The notes: generated by a model not told the origin, from the letters alone. A stretch of 64,000 nucleotides of DNA from an uncultured Draconibacterium sp. (GCF_963674925.1 NZ_OY771647.1:77501-141500), one strand, 5' to 3'; positions 9,197 through 18,349 are shown, counted from the stretch's first letter. A program made the numbers and translations.

Positions 9197-10465
9197 TTAA
9201 CCGCAACCGGTTCCTTTTCCAGAACATTCTGATCCGCATTTGAAAACATCGGCTTTTTTCAGTGTCCGGAGTTCTTTGCCTTTGTAAACGGCATCCAATC
9301 CCTCATCGATCAAACCGGTCATTTCAACAATCTTGATTCCTGCACGACCGATAATCGACGATGGCGATGGCCCTATTCCACCAACCAACAAAGCCCTGCA
9401 ATCATCGATCACATCAGCCAGCACTGCCCAACGACTATTTCCTGCTCCGGGTTTTGGTGTTGCACGTTGCTCCACCAAACGGTAACCATTTGGCGTTTCT
9501 CTGAAAATGTACAGTTGTGTTGCTTCACCCAAATGCTGGTTTACCAGTAATCCTTCGTGACTGGCAACAGCTACATATGGTTTTGTTTTGTCAACGTTCA
9601 CCGACAGGTTCGACACTTCCGACAAAATTTGTTTTGCTTCTGCATCATCTTGTCCCAGCAATCCAACCGCATCTGCACGACAACGGGCACAATGTGTCAT
9701 CGGTGGTAAATATTCTTTTATACCGTTCTGTAATTCTTTCATTCGTTTGGGCGAAGGCTCTTCAAAATCCTCGAAAGGAGTTCCTTCAACCGGGTAGAGC
9801 GGAATGGTATTCATAATATCCACTTCCATCTCTTTCATTTTTTTTGCGATATCAACGATCACATTGTCATTGATTCCAGGCACTACAATGGAGTTAATTT
9901 TTACTGTAATACCTGCACGTTTTAAGGCCCTGATTGCTTCCATTTGGTTTCTCAGCAGAATTTCAGCTGCCTGCTCTCCAAAATATCCGCGCTTCTCGAA
10001 ACGCACCCATTTATAAAGTTGCGACAAAGTTTTTGTCTCGGTTCCATTCAGCGTAATGGTAACATGGCTTACTTCCAACTCCTTCAATTCATCAACATAA
10101 GGCAATACATTCAGCCCGTTTGATGAAAGACAAAGTATCATTTCCGGAAATTCTTTGCGAATTAAACGGAGTGTTGTCATCGTTTGAATTGGATTAGCGA
10201 ACGGATCGCCGGGGCCGGCAATTCCCACAACCGACAAATGCGGCATTTTTTCTTTTAACCTGATGGTGTAGGCCAGAGCCTGCTCAGGCGATAGTACTTC
10301 GCTGGTAACACCAGGGCGGCTTTCGTTTACGCAATCGTAATCGCGTTTGCAATAATTACAATGAATATTACATTGCGGTGCCACCGGTAGATGCACGCGG
10401 GCGTATTTGCCTTTTGCATCTTTATTGAAACAGGGATGTGTTTTAATGTCAATCATAACGTTCAA
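9197..10465 (-). CDS. nifB: FeMo-cofactor biosynthesis radical SAM protein NifB
   Basis: NifB builds NifB-co, the 8Fe-9S-C core of FeMo-co, by radical SAM chemistry. The 422-residue protein has the radical SAM motif C32-X3-C36-X2-C39. Cys45 and a further CARC motif (THCARCRADAVG) lie in the expected places for NifB accessory cluster ligands. The C-terminal part from about residue 295 (KPYVAVASHEGLLVNQHLGE) is a fused NifX-like domain, and the tail FKCGSECSGKGTGCG is cysteine-rich. The start could be Met1 or Met4. It lies downstream of nifN. Confidence 0.95.
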   Translation of the reverse strand: MNVMIDIKTHPCFNKDAKGKYARVHLPVAPQCNIHCNYCKRDYDCVNESRPGVTSEVLSPEQALAYTIRLKEKMPHLSVVGIAGPGDPFANPIQTMTTLRLIRKEFPEMILCLSSNGLNVLPYVDELKELEVSHVTITLNGTETKTLSQLYKWVRFEKRGYFGEQAAEILLRNQMEAIRALKRAGITVKINSIVVPGINDNVIVDIAKKMKEMEVDIMNTIPLYPVEGTPFEDFEEPSPKRMKELQNGIKEYLPPMTHCARCRADAVGLLGQDDAEAKQILSEVSNLSVNVDKTKPYVAVASHEGLLVNQHLGEATQLYIFRETPNGYRLVEQRATPKPGAGNSRWAVLADVIDDCRALLVGGIGPSPSSIIGRAGIKIVEMTGLIDEGLDAVYKGKELRTLKKADVFKCGSECSGKGTGCG

Positions 10466-10544
10466 TTTTAGTCACGAGATACGAGCTTCGAGTTGAGAAA
10501 GTCTGTTATCTCATTACTCACTTCTCGATACTCACTTTTTGTTA

Positions 10545-11951
10545 CTACATATATTTATAGCCTACCGGCGAAATCGTTTGTTTGTATTCGATAAGTGCAT
10601 TCACTACTTTATCGAAAAGTTCCTGCGTACCTGAATAACCCAGGTGTTTGATACGTTGCCCTCCCACGCGGTCGTGAACCGGGAAACCTACCCGAACGAT
10701 CGGGATGTTCAGTTCGCGGGCGATATAGTAGCCTTTACTGTGCCCAATCAGAATATCAGGTTTATTTTCGAGGCTCCACTCTCGGATACTTTCAAAATCG
10801 TAACCTTCGCGAACCACCACTTTATCTTTATTCTCCGGGCAATATTTTTTAATTTCTTCCTCCAGCATACCGCTTTCGCCACCTGTTGCAACCAGTGCCA
10901 GTTCAATTCCTATTTCATCAAGAAAAGCTGCCATGGCCACAACAAAATCTTCTTCGCCATACACCACTGCCCGTTTGCCAAATGTATATTTATGTGCATC
11001 CACATAAGCGTCTACCAGACGACCGCGCTGTTTGGTATATTTTTCAGGAATATCGTTGCCCGAAAGATTTTTAAGCTCCTCGAAAAAGGCATCGGTTTGC
11101 GTGATACCAATTGGCATTGGCATATTTAATAATGGCACATCCATTTCGTTTTTCAGAAACTGTGCTCCGGTGTGCGACAATTTTTTGCTTTTTACGCGAC
11201 CCGATAATTTCCCTTTGTTGAGAATAGTACCGAATTCGATACTGGCTTTTGCCGAACCACTTTTTACGACATCCTCTTTTGCCGTTCCTCCTTCAGGAAT
11301 ACGGTGATAAGTATCCCAAACCGGGTTATCCAGGCTTTCGGAATAATCGGGCATCATAATGTGTTCCAAATAAAAGTCGGCCATAATTTCTTTTAGCAAA
11401 CGCAAATCTTCGGTTGACACAAAACCGGGAAAAAGATTTACATGAGCTTGTGAAAGATCGTTTTTGGCGTAATGCTTTACCACGCTGGCAACTGCTTCGT
11501 GGAAACCATCGATGTGCGTTCCCTGGTAACTTGGCGTTGAAGCCATCACAAAATCTGTGTCGATTTCCGGGTGCTTTTCCAGAAAATGGTGGAGAAAAAG
11601 GCTAACATCATCGCCAATGGTTTCGCTCAAACAGGTTGAGGCGATTCCGATTATCTCCGGTTTATATTGATTGATAATATTAAGAACAGCCATTTTGAAG
11701 TTTTCATCGCCACCAAAAATGGTAGCATCTTCGGTGAAATTTGACGAGGCAATGTCGATAGGCTCTTTGTAATGCGAAATCAGGTAGCGGCGAATATAAG
11801 TGGCGCAGCCCTGCGAGCCGTGAATAAGCGGAACACAACCTTTAAAACCTTTGTAGGCTACGCTGGCTCCCAGCGGCGAACAAAGTTTACAGGCATTTTG
11901 TGTTGCCTTGTAATTTTCTTTTGCTTTTGGTACTGAATTGAGTTCAAACAT
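10545..11951 (-). CDS. nifN: Nitrogenase cofactor scaffold subunit NifN
   Basis: NifN forms the NifEN scaffold with NifE, on which NifB-co is matured to FeMo-co. The 468-residue protein is a NifK paralogue. Cys24, Cys49 and the ASTCLSETIGDD Cys are conserved, while Cys21 and Cys39 are extra. I call it NifN rather than a second NifK because it lies after nifE and before nifB and its sequence is clearly diverged from the adjacent NifK. The 79-bp gap to nifB holds imperfect GAGATACGAG-type repeats. Confidence 0.9.
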   Translation of the reverse strand: MFELNSVPKAKENYKATQNACKLCSPLGASVAYKGFKGCVPLIHGSQGCATYIRRYLISHYKEPIDIASSNFTEDATIFGGDENFKMAVLNIINQYKPEIIGIASTCLSETIGDDVSLFLHHFLEKHPEIDTDFVMASTPSYQGTHIDGFHEAVASVVKHYAKNDLSQAHVNLFPGFVSTEDLRLLKEIMADFYLEHIMMPDYSESLDNPVWDTYHRIPEGGTAKEDVVKSGSAKASIEFGTILNKGKLSGRVKSKKLSHTGAQFLKNEMDVPLLNMPMPIGITQTDAFFEELKNLSGNDIPEKYTKQRGRLVDAYVDAHKYTFGKRAVVYGEEDFVVAMAAFLDEIGIELALVATGGESGMLEEEIKKYCPENKDKVVVREGYDFESIREWSLENKPDILIGHSKGYYIARELNIPIVRVGFPVHDRVGGQRIKHLGYSGTQELFDKVVNALIEYKQTISPVGYKYM

Positions 11952-11988
11952 CCGATTTGTTTTTATTCAATATTTTTTCCGATTCTTT

Positions 11989-12003
11989 AAAGGGTCCCCC
12001 TTT
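11989..12003. other. Short hairpin between nifE and nifN
   Basis: AAAGGG-TCC-CCCTTT, a 6-bp stem with a 3-nt loop, in the 97-bp gap between nifE and nifN. It has no T-tract. It may act as a processing or attenuating stem that lowers nifN expression relative to nifE; this is inference. Confidence 0.3.
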
Positions 12004-12048
12004 CTAAAAACACAATAGCGGTCTGTAACTAACCGATAATGTGTCGTA

Positions 12049-13377
12049 TCACTTTACGAACTTCCACACCGGGCTTGTAACCGAGGCGTAAACTTCTTTC
12101 GCAAAATTCATCATGCCGACATAGCCGGCCAGTGCTTCTTTCCGTTCGTGGTTGTGATCGCAAAAACCAAGGCCAAGTTTATGGGCAATCGGGCGTTCCT
12201 TCACGCCGCCGATAAACAGGTTGGCACCGGTTAGCTTCACAAATTCAGAAAGTTCATTTGGATTGGAATCATCAACAATGATGGTTCCCTCATCACACAA
12301 GTCTTTTAGTAGTTTATAGTCTTCTGCATTTCCGGTTTGCGAGCCAACAACCACTGTTTTCATTCCTAATAATCGTAAGGCTTTTACCAGCGAGATGGCT
12401 TTAAAAGCGCCCCCCACATAAATGGCGGCTTTTTTACCTTCCAGCTTTTGGCGGTAAGGTTGCAGCGCCGGTAATAGTTTTGAAATTTCGTTGGTAACCA
12501 ATTCGCGGGCTTTGGCCATCATTTCATCGTCATCGAAAAACTTGGCCACTTCGTATAAAGCTTCCGACATATCTTCGATTCCGAAATACGAAACTTTCAT
12601 AAAAGGAATGTCGTATTTTTCCTTCATTTCTTTGGCCAGGTGCATGATGGAACCTGAACACTGAACCACGTTTAACGAAGCGTGATGTGCACGGCGAATT
12701 TCTTCAACACGACCATCGCCGGTCATGCAGGAAATGATTTCAACCCCCAGTTTTTTGTAATATTCGGCCAAAATCCACAACTCACCGGCAAGGTTAAAGT
12801 CGCCCAAAATGTTGATCGAATATTTTGGAGCTTTATAATCGTTATTTGTTCCAACAAGTTTTGACAGTGCTCCGCAGGCTATTTTGTAGCCGTCTTTTTT
12901 GGTGCCGTTAAAACCTTCCGACATTACCGGAATAACGTCGATACCTTTTTCTTTTGTCACCTGGCGGCAAACGGCTTCTACATCGTCGCCAATAACTCCG
13001 ATTATACAGGTTGAAAAAACAAAGGCAGCTTTTGGCTGATGTTTGTCGATTAATTCAATAAGGGCATGATACAATTTCTTTTCGCCGCCAAAAACCACAT
13101 CTCTTTCTTTTAAATCGGTGGTAAAACTCAGGCGGTGTAACTGTGGTCCCGAGGAAAGCGAACCACGAATATCCCAGGTATAAGAAGCACACCCCACCGG
13201 ACCGTGAATAACATGCAGTGCATCGGCAATTGGATAAAGCACCACACGCGATCCGCAAAAAACGCAGGCGCGTTGCGAAACGGATCCGGCTAAACTCTTT
13301 TTACCGCAGGAAATTTCTGCAGCGTCGTTTCCTTTTGTCAGGATTTGGCTTTCGCGATCTTTTAGATAGTTGCTCAT
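12049..13377 (-). CDS. nifE: Nitrogenase cofactor scaffold subunit NifE
   Basis: NifE is the alpha-type subunit of the NifEN scaffold for FeMo-co maturation. The 442-residue protein has Cys38, Cys41, Cys63 (HGPVGCASYTW) and Cys124 (FSTCIIGVIGDD), which match the cluster-ligand positions of the NifD/NifE family. A further Cys occurs in VVQCSGSIMHLAKEM, at the place where NifD binds FeMo-co. The region SYFGIEDMSEAL is NifE-like. It is separated from nifK by 175 bp containing a large palindrome. Confidence 0.92.
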   Translation of the reverse strand: MSNYLKDRESQILTKGNDAAEISCGKKSLAGSVSQRACVFCGSRVVLYPIADALHVIHGPVGCASYTWDIRGSLSSGPQLHRLSFTTDLKERDVVFGGEKKLYHALIELIDKHQPKAAFVFSTCIIGVIGDDVEAVCRQVTKEKGIDVIPVMSEGFNGTKKDGYKIACGALSKLVGTNNDYKAPKYSINILGDFNLAGELWILAEYYKKLGVEIISCMTGDGRVEEIRRAHHASLNVVQCSGSIMHLAKEMKEKYDIPFMKVSYFGIEDMSEALYEVAKFFDDDEMMAKARELVTNEISKLLPALQPYRQKLEGKKAAIYVGGAFKAISLVKALRLLGMKTVVVGSQTGNAEDYKLLKDLCDEGTIIVDDSNPNELSEFVKLTGANLFIGGVKERPIAHKLGLGFCDHNHERKEALAGYVGMMNFAKEVYASVTSPVWKFVK

Positions 13378-13477
13378 AATTCAAAAAAGTTAAAAGATGG
13401 TCGAAGTTGCCTGCAAGCAGGGCTTATCCTAATTACAATTGTGATTAAATATCTCTGATTCTCCTTGTGTAGTGCTG

Positions 13478-13534
13478 GTTATTTCGGGCGAAGCACAGCT
13501 GAGAGCGACTCAGCTGTACTCACCTCGAAATCAC
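13478..13534. repeat. Palindromic element between nifK and nifE
   Basis: A 57-bp imperfect palindrome. The outer arms GGTTATTTCG and CGAAATCAC are imperfect. The inner arms ACAGCTGAG (13495-13503) and CTCAGCTGT (13509-13517) are perfect 9-bp inverted repeats with a 5-nt loop. Its outer ATTTCG/CGAAAT resembles the repeats at 8654 and 9112 but the core differs. On the nif mRNA it would form a stable stem after nifK. Confidence 0.65.
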
Positions 13535-13552
13535 TTTTGAATTATATTGCAA

Positions 13553-14935
13553 CTACATTACTAGCTCGAATGATTCTTCAGGAGCTGTAGCATCGATTTT
13601 ATCCATGATAGCACCCAGAATCTTCTCAAGGATTCGAAGACCTCCCTGGTAACCTACAGTTGGGAAATAACTGTGTCCAACGCGGTCAATAATTGGGAAT
13701 CCCATGCGAACGAATGGTATATTCTCATCGCGAGCGATGTACTTACCATAGGTATTACCAATCAATAAGTCAACAGGCTCTTCTTTAATCCACTGGTGTA
13801 ATAAGAACATATCAGCATTCGGACCATTTTTGAATTTAGTTTCAGACAATTTGTCGCCTAAAATCTCTTCCATACGCTGAGTGAAACGTTTTCCCGGTGT
13901 TCCAGAAACAATGTAAACAGGTTTCATATCCAGGTCTAACAAGAATTCAGTTAATGGAAGTAAGGTATCCGGATCTCCAAAAAGTGCAACACGTTTTCCG
14001 TAGAAATACTGGTGCATATCAGTCATCATATCCACTAATCGACCACGTTCTTCAGAAATAATTTCAGGAATAGAAACTTTTCCGGCAGTTGAAAGTGCCT
14101 GTATAAAGCGGTCGGTTGCACTGACACCAACTGGTACATCGTTCATCGAAAATGGCACTTTACATTTGTTGTCTAAAGCAATGGCTGCACTTTTTGCACC
14201 CCATTCGCCCAAAGCAACAGTACTCATACTATTTCCCATGCTAACCATTTCTTCAATAGTAGTACCACCTTTTGGATACATTTGGTATTTACCTGTCATA
14301 GGTGTATCTACTACATCTGATGTATCGGGAAGAAGAACTGTTTTAATATCCATTAAACCAGCCAATCTTTTTAACTCACGCATATCCGATGGTTCAACCC
14401 AACCAGAAAGCAGGTTTACCTGGCGCACTTTTTCGTCAGTTTTAAAAGCAAAGTATTTTACAAATGCTTCCAGCATGTTGGCGTAACCAGTAACATGCGA
14501 ACCTACATAACTTGGTGTTGATGCCTGAACTACGTGTTTTCCTTCAGGAATTCTACCATCGTCTTTTGCTTTTCCAACAATCTGTCCAAGGTCGTCGCCA
14601 ATGGTTTCCGACAAACAGGTTGAGTGAACGGCAATAATTTGAGGTTCGTAAATTCCAAAGATATTATCGATGGCTTGCAGCAGGTTAGCTTGTCCACCAA
14701 ACACCGATGAACCTTCAGTAAACGAACTGGTTGCTGCCATAATTGGCTCTTTATAGTGACGAGTTAACGCACTTCGGTGATAAGAACAACATCCTTGCGA
14801 ACCGTGGCTATGTGGTAAACATCCATGCACACCCAGGGCAGCATACATTGCACCTACCGGCTGACAAGTTTTAGCCGGGTTAACGGTTAATGCTTTTCTC
14901 TCTTTAACTTCTTTTGTTGTATGACGTAATAACAT
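13553..14935 (-). CDS. nifK: Nitrogenase MoFe protein beta chain NifK
   Basis: NifK pairs with NifD to form the MoFe protein that reduces N2. The 460-residue protein keeps the three P-cluster cysteines: Cys24 (AKTCQPVGAM), Cys49 (HGSQGCCSYHRS) and Cys107 (HSTCLSETIGDD). Residues before the first Cys are few, as in the short-N-terminus NifK of clostridia rather than the longer proteobacterial form. It starts 18 bp after nifD, so the two are co-translated in stoichiometry. A GA-rich stretch before the start could act as a ribosome-binding site. Confidence 0.96.
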   Translation of the reverse strand: MLLRHTTKEVKERKALTVNPAKTCQPVGAMYAALGVHGCLPHSHGSQGCCSYHRSALTRHYKEPIMAATSSFTEGSSVFGGQANLLQAIDNIFGIYEPQIIAVHSTCLSETIGDDLGQIVGKAKDDGRIPEGKHVVQASTPSYVGSHVTGYANMLEAFVKYFAFKTDEKVRQVNLLSGWVEPSDMRELKRLAGLMDIKTVLLPDTSDVVDTPMTGKYQMYPKGGTTIEEMVSMGNSMSTVALGEWGAKSAAIALDNKCKVPFSMNDVPVGVSATDRFIQALSTAGKVSIPEIISEERGRLVDMMTDMHQYFYGKRVALFGDPDTLLPLTEFLLDLDMKPVYIVSGTPGKRFTQRMEEILGDKLSETKFKNGPNADMFLLHQWIKEEPVDLLIGNTYGKYIARDENIPFVRMGFPIIDRVGHSYFPTVGYQGGLRILEKILGAIMDKIDATAPEESFELVM

Positions 14936-14953
14936 AATTTTTCCTCCTATTCT

Positions 14954-16585
14954 TTAAGCATCTACAGTTACACTTCCTACAATCTCCGGCTCGAGTTTCC
15001 AAGGGGCATCAACCAGTTTCCAAATCTTGGTTCCCAGCATACGCTCCATTTCATTGTAGAAATTAATAGCTCCCCCGAATGCGGCATAAGGACCGCCGTA
15101 GTCGTACGAGTGCAATTGTTTTAATGGCACTCCATATTTCTGAACAACGTATTTTTCTTTAATACCTGCGCAGAATACATCAGGCTTATAGAATTCGATC
15201 AGCTTTTCAGTTTCCCAGTGGTTTACATCGTCGATTACCAGCGAGTTTTTCTTCATATCCGGCATCATTCCTTTGTAGTCTTTAAACTTATAACCGCTCT
15301 CTTCCAACTTGGCTTTCTTCTCTACCAGGTCGTCGCGGAAAAGTTTTTCGTCTTTTTCAACCACAAGGTCTTCGATGTTACGTGTATCGGCATCAATTTT
15401 AATGCTAGGAATAACTTCACGACCTTCGTAATCATCACGGTGCGCAAATTCATATCCGGCAGAAACTGTTTTTACTCCAAGCTCTGTAAACAAATCCTGA
15501 TAATGGTGAGCACGTGATCCACCAACGAACATCATTGCCAATTTGCCTTCCGTTTTAGGTTTAACCACATCGGCAACTGCTTTTACTTTCAGCATTTCGC
15601 GAGCGATAACTTCTTCAACTTTGGCTGATAATTCTTTATCTCCAAAGTATTCGGCCATTTTACGCAATGATTTTGCAGTTGATTCGGCTCCGATAAAGTT
15701 GACTTTAAACCATGGGATACCGTATTTCTCTTCCATCATTTCAGCAATGTAGTTGATGGAACGGTGACACATAACCATGTTCAGGTCGGCAGTGTGTGAA
15801 TATTCCATACTTTCGATAGTAGAATTACCAGAGAAAGTAGACAACAATTCAACACCAACTTCTTCGAACAATGCTTCAATTTCGAACGCATCACCACCGA
15901 TGTTGTATTCTCCCAATAAGTTCACCTGAAATTTACCTTTGCGAGGACGGTCGTTGTTACCAACCACGTTTTTGAATACCCCGTTATTGGCAATGTGGTG
16001 ACCGGCTGACTGGGATACTCCACGGTAACCTTCGCAACTGAATCCAAAAATATTAATTCCAAGCTCCGCTTTCATGTCACGGGCAACAGAATGAACGTCA
16101 TCACCAATCAAACCTACCGGACAAGTAGAGAAAATACCGATTGAACTTGGGTTGAAAATTTCAACTGCTTCACGAATTGCTTCTTTCAGTTTCTTTTCAC
16201 CACCAAATACAATGTTTTCGTCTTGCATATCGGTAGAGAAAGAATAAGGAATAAAGTTATCTCCACCTTCAGGAACACGTGTTTGGTTACGACGAGTTAA
16301 CCAGGCGTAAAAACTACACCCAATTGGTCCGTGTACCAGATTGATGATATCGCGTGTTGGTCCTAAAACCACACCCTTACATCCCGCGTAGGTACAACCA
16401 CGCTGTGTAATAATTCCAGGTATCGTACGAATATTGGCTGCAATCTCCTGATTTTCTTCAGGATCGTTGATTACCATTGCCTTAGACCGTTTTTTTGCTA
16501 CTTTCCGGGGATATTTTGCCAGCATCTCCTCCTTCAGTTGAGAAGGATCCGGCAATCCGTTTGTATAATCTTTTTTATTTGGCAT
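14954..16585 (-). CDS. nifD: Nitrogenase MoFe protein alpha chain NifD
   Basis: NifD carries the FeMo-co active site. All key residues are present in the 543-residue protein: P-cluster ligands Cys64 (QRGCTYAGC), Cys90 (HGPIGCSF) and Cys154 (FSTCPVG), and FeMo-co ligands Cys272 (MCHRSINYIAEMMEEKYG) and His491 (LHSYDYGGP). Gln191 and His195 of the SQSAGHHIA motif are also present. Relative to the roughly 490-residue proteobacterial form it has an extra charged segment at about 385-445. Such an insertion is known from Clostridium-type NifD. It starts 16 bp after nifI2. It is a molybdenum enzyme, not Vnf or Anf, since no delta subunit gene is present. Confidence 0.97.
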   Translation of the reverse strand: MPNKKDYTNGLPDPSQLKEEMLAKYPRKVAKKRSKAMVINDPEENQEIAANIRTIPGIITQRGCTYAGCKGVVLGPTRDIINLVHGPIGCSFYAWLTRRNQTRVPEGGDNFIPYSFSTDMQDENIVFGGEKKLKEAIREAVEIFNPSSIGIFSTCPVGLIGDDVHSVARDMKAELGINIFGFSCEGYRGVSQSAGHHIANNGVFKNVVGNNDRPRKGKFQVNLLGEYNIGGDAFEIEALFEEVGVELLSTFSGNSTIESMEYSHTADLNMVMCHRSINYIAEMMEEKYGIPWFKVNFIGAESTAKSLRKMAEYFGDKELSAKVEEVIAREMLKVKAVADVVKPKTEGKLAMMFVGGSRAHHYQDLFTELGVKTVSAGYEFAHRDDYEGREVIPSIKIDADTRNIEDLVVEKDEKLFRDDLVEKKAKLEESGYKFKDYKGMMPDMKKNSLVIDDVNHWETEKLIEFYKPDVFCAGIKEKYVVQKYGVPLKQLHSYDYGGPYAAFGGAINFYNEMERMLGTKIWKLVDAPWKLEPEIVGSVTVDA

Positions 16586-16601
16586 AATTTTGTCTTTTTA
16601 A

Positions 16602-16976
16602 TTAAAGGATTGTCGTTCCTGTTTCGCCGGTACGAACCCGGTAGGTATCATCCAACGGAAGAACAAATATTTTTCCGTCGCCGGGAGCAGGAGTCTGATT
16701 AACTTCGATAATCGTATCAACTGTTAACTGAACATTGTGGTCGGAAACCGCAATATTTAGTACACGCTGTGGTCTCAGCCGGGGTTCTTTTCCAAGATGG
16801 GCAAGTGCTTCAGGCATGTCCTGTTTTGCACCTTCCATAACCTGTGCATCCCAAAAGCCTTTTCCGCGTCCAAAAACTTTTCCGGTTGCCGTCATCGATG
16901 TGATGCCGGCTGCGGTAAGAGCCCTTTTCGTTGCATTCATTTTATCAATCCGGATAATAGCCAATATCATCTTCAT
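16602..16976 (-). CDS. nifI2: Nitrogenase-associated PII-like regulator NifI2
   Basis: NifI proteins are GlnB-family regulators that, in archaea and anaerobic bacteria, inhibit nitrogenase post-translationally in response to ammonium and 2-oxoglutarate. The 124-residue protein is longer in the T-loop region than classical PII (segment GRGKGFWDAQVMEGAKQDMP at about 37-56) and keeps the C-terminal GDGKIFVLPLDDTYRVRTGE. Its place second after nifH is diagnostic for NifI2. It is probably partnered with NifI1. Confidence 0.92.
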   Translation of the reverse strand: MKMILAIIRIDKMNATKRALTAAGITSMTATGKVFGRGKGFWDAQVMEGAKQDMPEALAHLGKEPRLRPQRVLNIAVSDHNVQLTVDTIIEVNQTPAPGDGKIFVLPLDDTYRVRTGETGTTIL

Positions 16977-16994
16977 AGTCGTCTGATTTTAGGA

Positions 16995-17321
16995 TTATAA
17001 TTCTTTTGTTCCTCGGCTGATTGTGTAGGCCTCGTCTACCGAGGTTACAAATATTTTCCCATCACCAAATGCACCTTTGGGTTCCGAGCGGGCAGCTTCC
17101 ATAATGGTGCTGATAGCGAAATCTTTGTCCTCGTCTTTAATTACCATGATCAACATCTCTTTAGGAAGTTCATCGTAAGTAACATCGCCGATTTTAATAC
17201 CGCGCTGTTTACCGCGACCCACTACCGGGATCTTTGTAACGGCAATGTATCCTGCTTCAAACAGGGCTTTTAATACTTTACTTGATTTCTCTGGGCGTAT
17301 AATAGCTCTTATCATTAACAT
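16995..17321 (-). CDS. nifI1: Nitrogenase-associated PII-like regulator NifI1
   Basis: The first of the NifI pair, 108 residues of the PII fold. It opens MLMIRAIIRPEKSSKVLKAL and has a short T-loop region around VVGRGKQRGIKIGDVTYDEL. The C-terminal motif GDGKIFVTSVDEAYTISRGT is family-typical. It lies 34 bp after nifH and 18 bp before nifI2. NifI1-NifI2 hetero-oligomers bind the NifDK protein and block NifH docking in methanogens; the same role is inferred here, and no draT or draG is seen in the window. Confidence 0.93.
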   Translation of the reverse strand: MLMIRAIIRPEKSSKVLKALFEAGYIAVTKIPVVGRGKQRGIKIGDVTYDELPKEMLIMVIKDEDKDFAISTIMEAARSEPKGAFGDGKIFVTSVDEAYTISRGTKEL

Positions 17322-17355
17322 AACTACAAAATTTTTAATGGGTTTATACTATGAA

Positions 17356-18180
17356 TTAGTTGGCAATACCGAAATCGATCAATAACTTCTCTAACTCTTC
17401 GATTTCCAGTGGCTCAGGAATTACGAATAATTCGTTTTCGTCAATAGCTTTGGCCAAGGCTCTGTATTCATCTGCCTGAGGATGTTCAGGTTTGAATTCA
17501 ATAACTGTTTTACGGTTAATCTCTGCTTGCTGAACCATGTTATCGCGAGGAACGAAGTGAATCATTTGAGTTCCAATTGCGCTTGCCAATTGCTCGATCA
17601 TTTCCTTCTCGTTTTCAACCTTACGTGAGTTACAGATAAGACCTCCTAAGCGCACGGTACCTGTTTGAGCGTACTTTTTAATACCTTTACAGATGTTGTT
17701 GGCAGCATACATTGCCATCATCTCACCAGATACTACAATGTAAATCTCTTCAGCTTTTCCATCACGGATAGGCATTGCGAAACCTCCACATACAACGTCA
17801 CCAAGTACATCGTAGAAAGTATAATCAGTTTCGAATTTTTCATCCCATGCACCTAATTGCTCCAACATATTAATTGAAGTAATGATACCACGACCGGCAC
17901 ATCCTACACCTGGCTCAGGACCACCTGATTCAACACAACGAGTACCGCCATATCCTTCTTTGATGATGTCATCTAATTCAACATCTTCACCTTCTTCACG
18001 TAGTGTATCCAGAACGGTTTTTTGTGCCAAACCACCAAGTAACAAACGAGTAGAGTCTGCTTTAGGGTCGCAACCTACTACAATTACATTTTTACCCATC
18101 TCTACCAAACCAGCTACTGTGTTCTGTGTTGTGGTTGATTTACCAATTCCACCTTTACCATAAATTGCAATCTTTCTCAT
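17356..18180 (-). CDS. nifH: Nitrogenase iron protein NifH
   Basis: NifH is the homodimeric ATP-driven electron donor to the MoFe protein and also acts in FeMo-co maturation. The 274-residue protein has the P-loop GKGGIGKST at 8-16. The 4Fe-4S ligands are Cys94 (GVGCAGRG) and Cys131 (DVVCGGFAMPIR). Arg97 is the residue that is ADP-ribosylated in other diazotrophs, although no DraT is seen here. A sigma-54 promoter lies 41-57 bp upstream of the start codon. It is the first gene of the long minus-strand nif block. Confidence 0.98.
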   Translation of the reverse strand: MRKIAIYGKGGIGKSTTTQNTVAGLVEMGKNVIVVGCDPKADSTRLLLGGLAQKTVLDTLREEGEDVELDDIIKEGYGGTRCVESGGPEPGVGCAGRGIITSINMLEQLGAWDEKFETDYTFYDVLGDVVCGGFAMPIRDGKAEEIYIVVSGEMMAMYAANNICKGIKKYAQTGTVRLGGLICNSRKVENEKEMIEQLASAIGTQMIHFVPRDNMVQQAEINRKTVIEFKPEHPQADEYRALAKAIDENELFVIPEPLEIEELEKLLIDFGIAN

Positions 18181-18220
18181 GATTCTTGTATTTTAAAGTT
18201 TAAATCGTTTGATTCCTAAT

Positions 18221-18237
18221 ATGCCAGAGTTGTGCCA
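18221..18237 (-). promoter_or_regulatory. Sigma-54 (-24/-12) promoter of nifH
   Basis: On the minus strand the sequence is TGGCACAACTCTGGCAT, with GG-N10-GC spacing. It is close to the RpoN consensus TGGCAC-N5-TTGCA; only the second T of TTGC differs. The predicted start is near 18210, giving a leader of about 30 nt to the nifH ATG. Transcription from it would need an activator such as the NifA-like protein at 26630-28204. Confidence 0.82.
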
Positions 18238-18349
18238 AAAAGTATGCTTAACAACACATTTTCGAACTTCACCCCATCACAATGCACTGTATTACAAATC
18301 CTTAAGATTTATATATTTTATTTATTGCGAAGTGTTTTAGAATGAAAGT

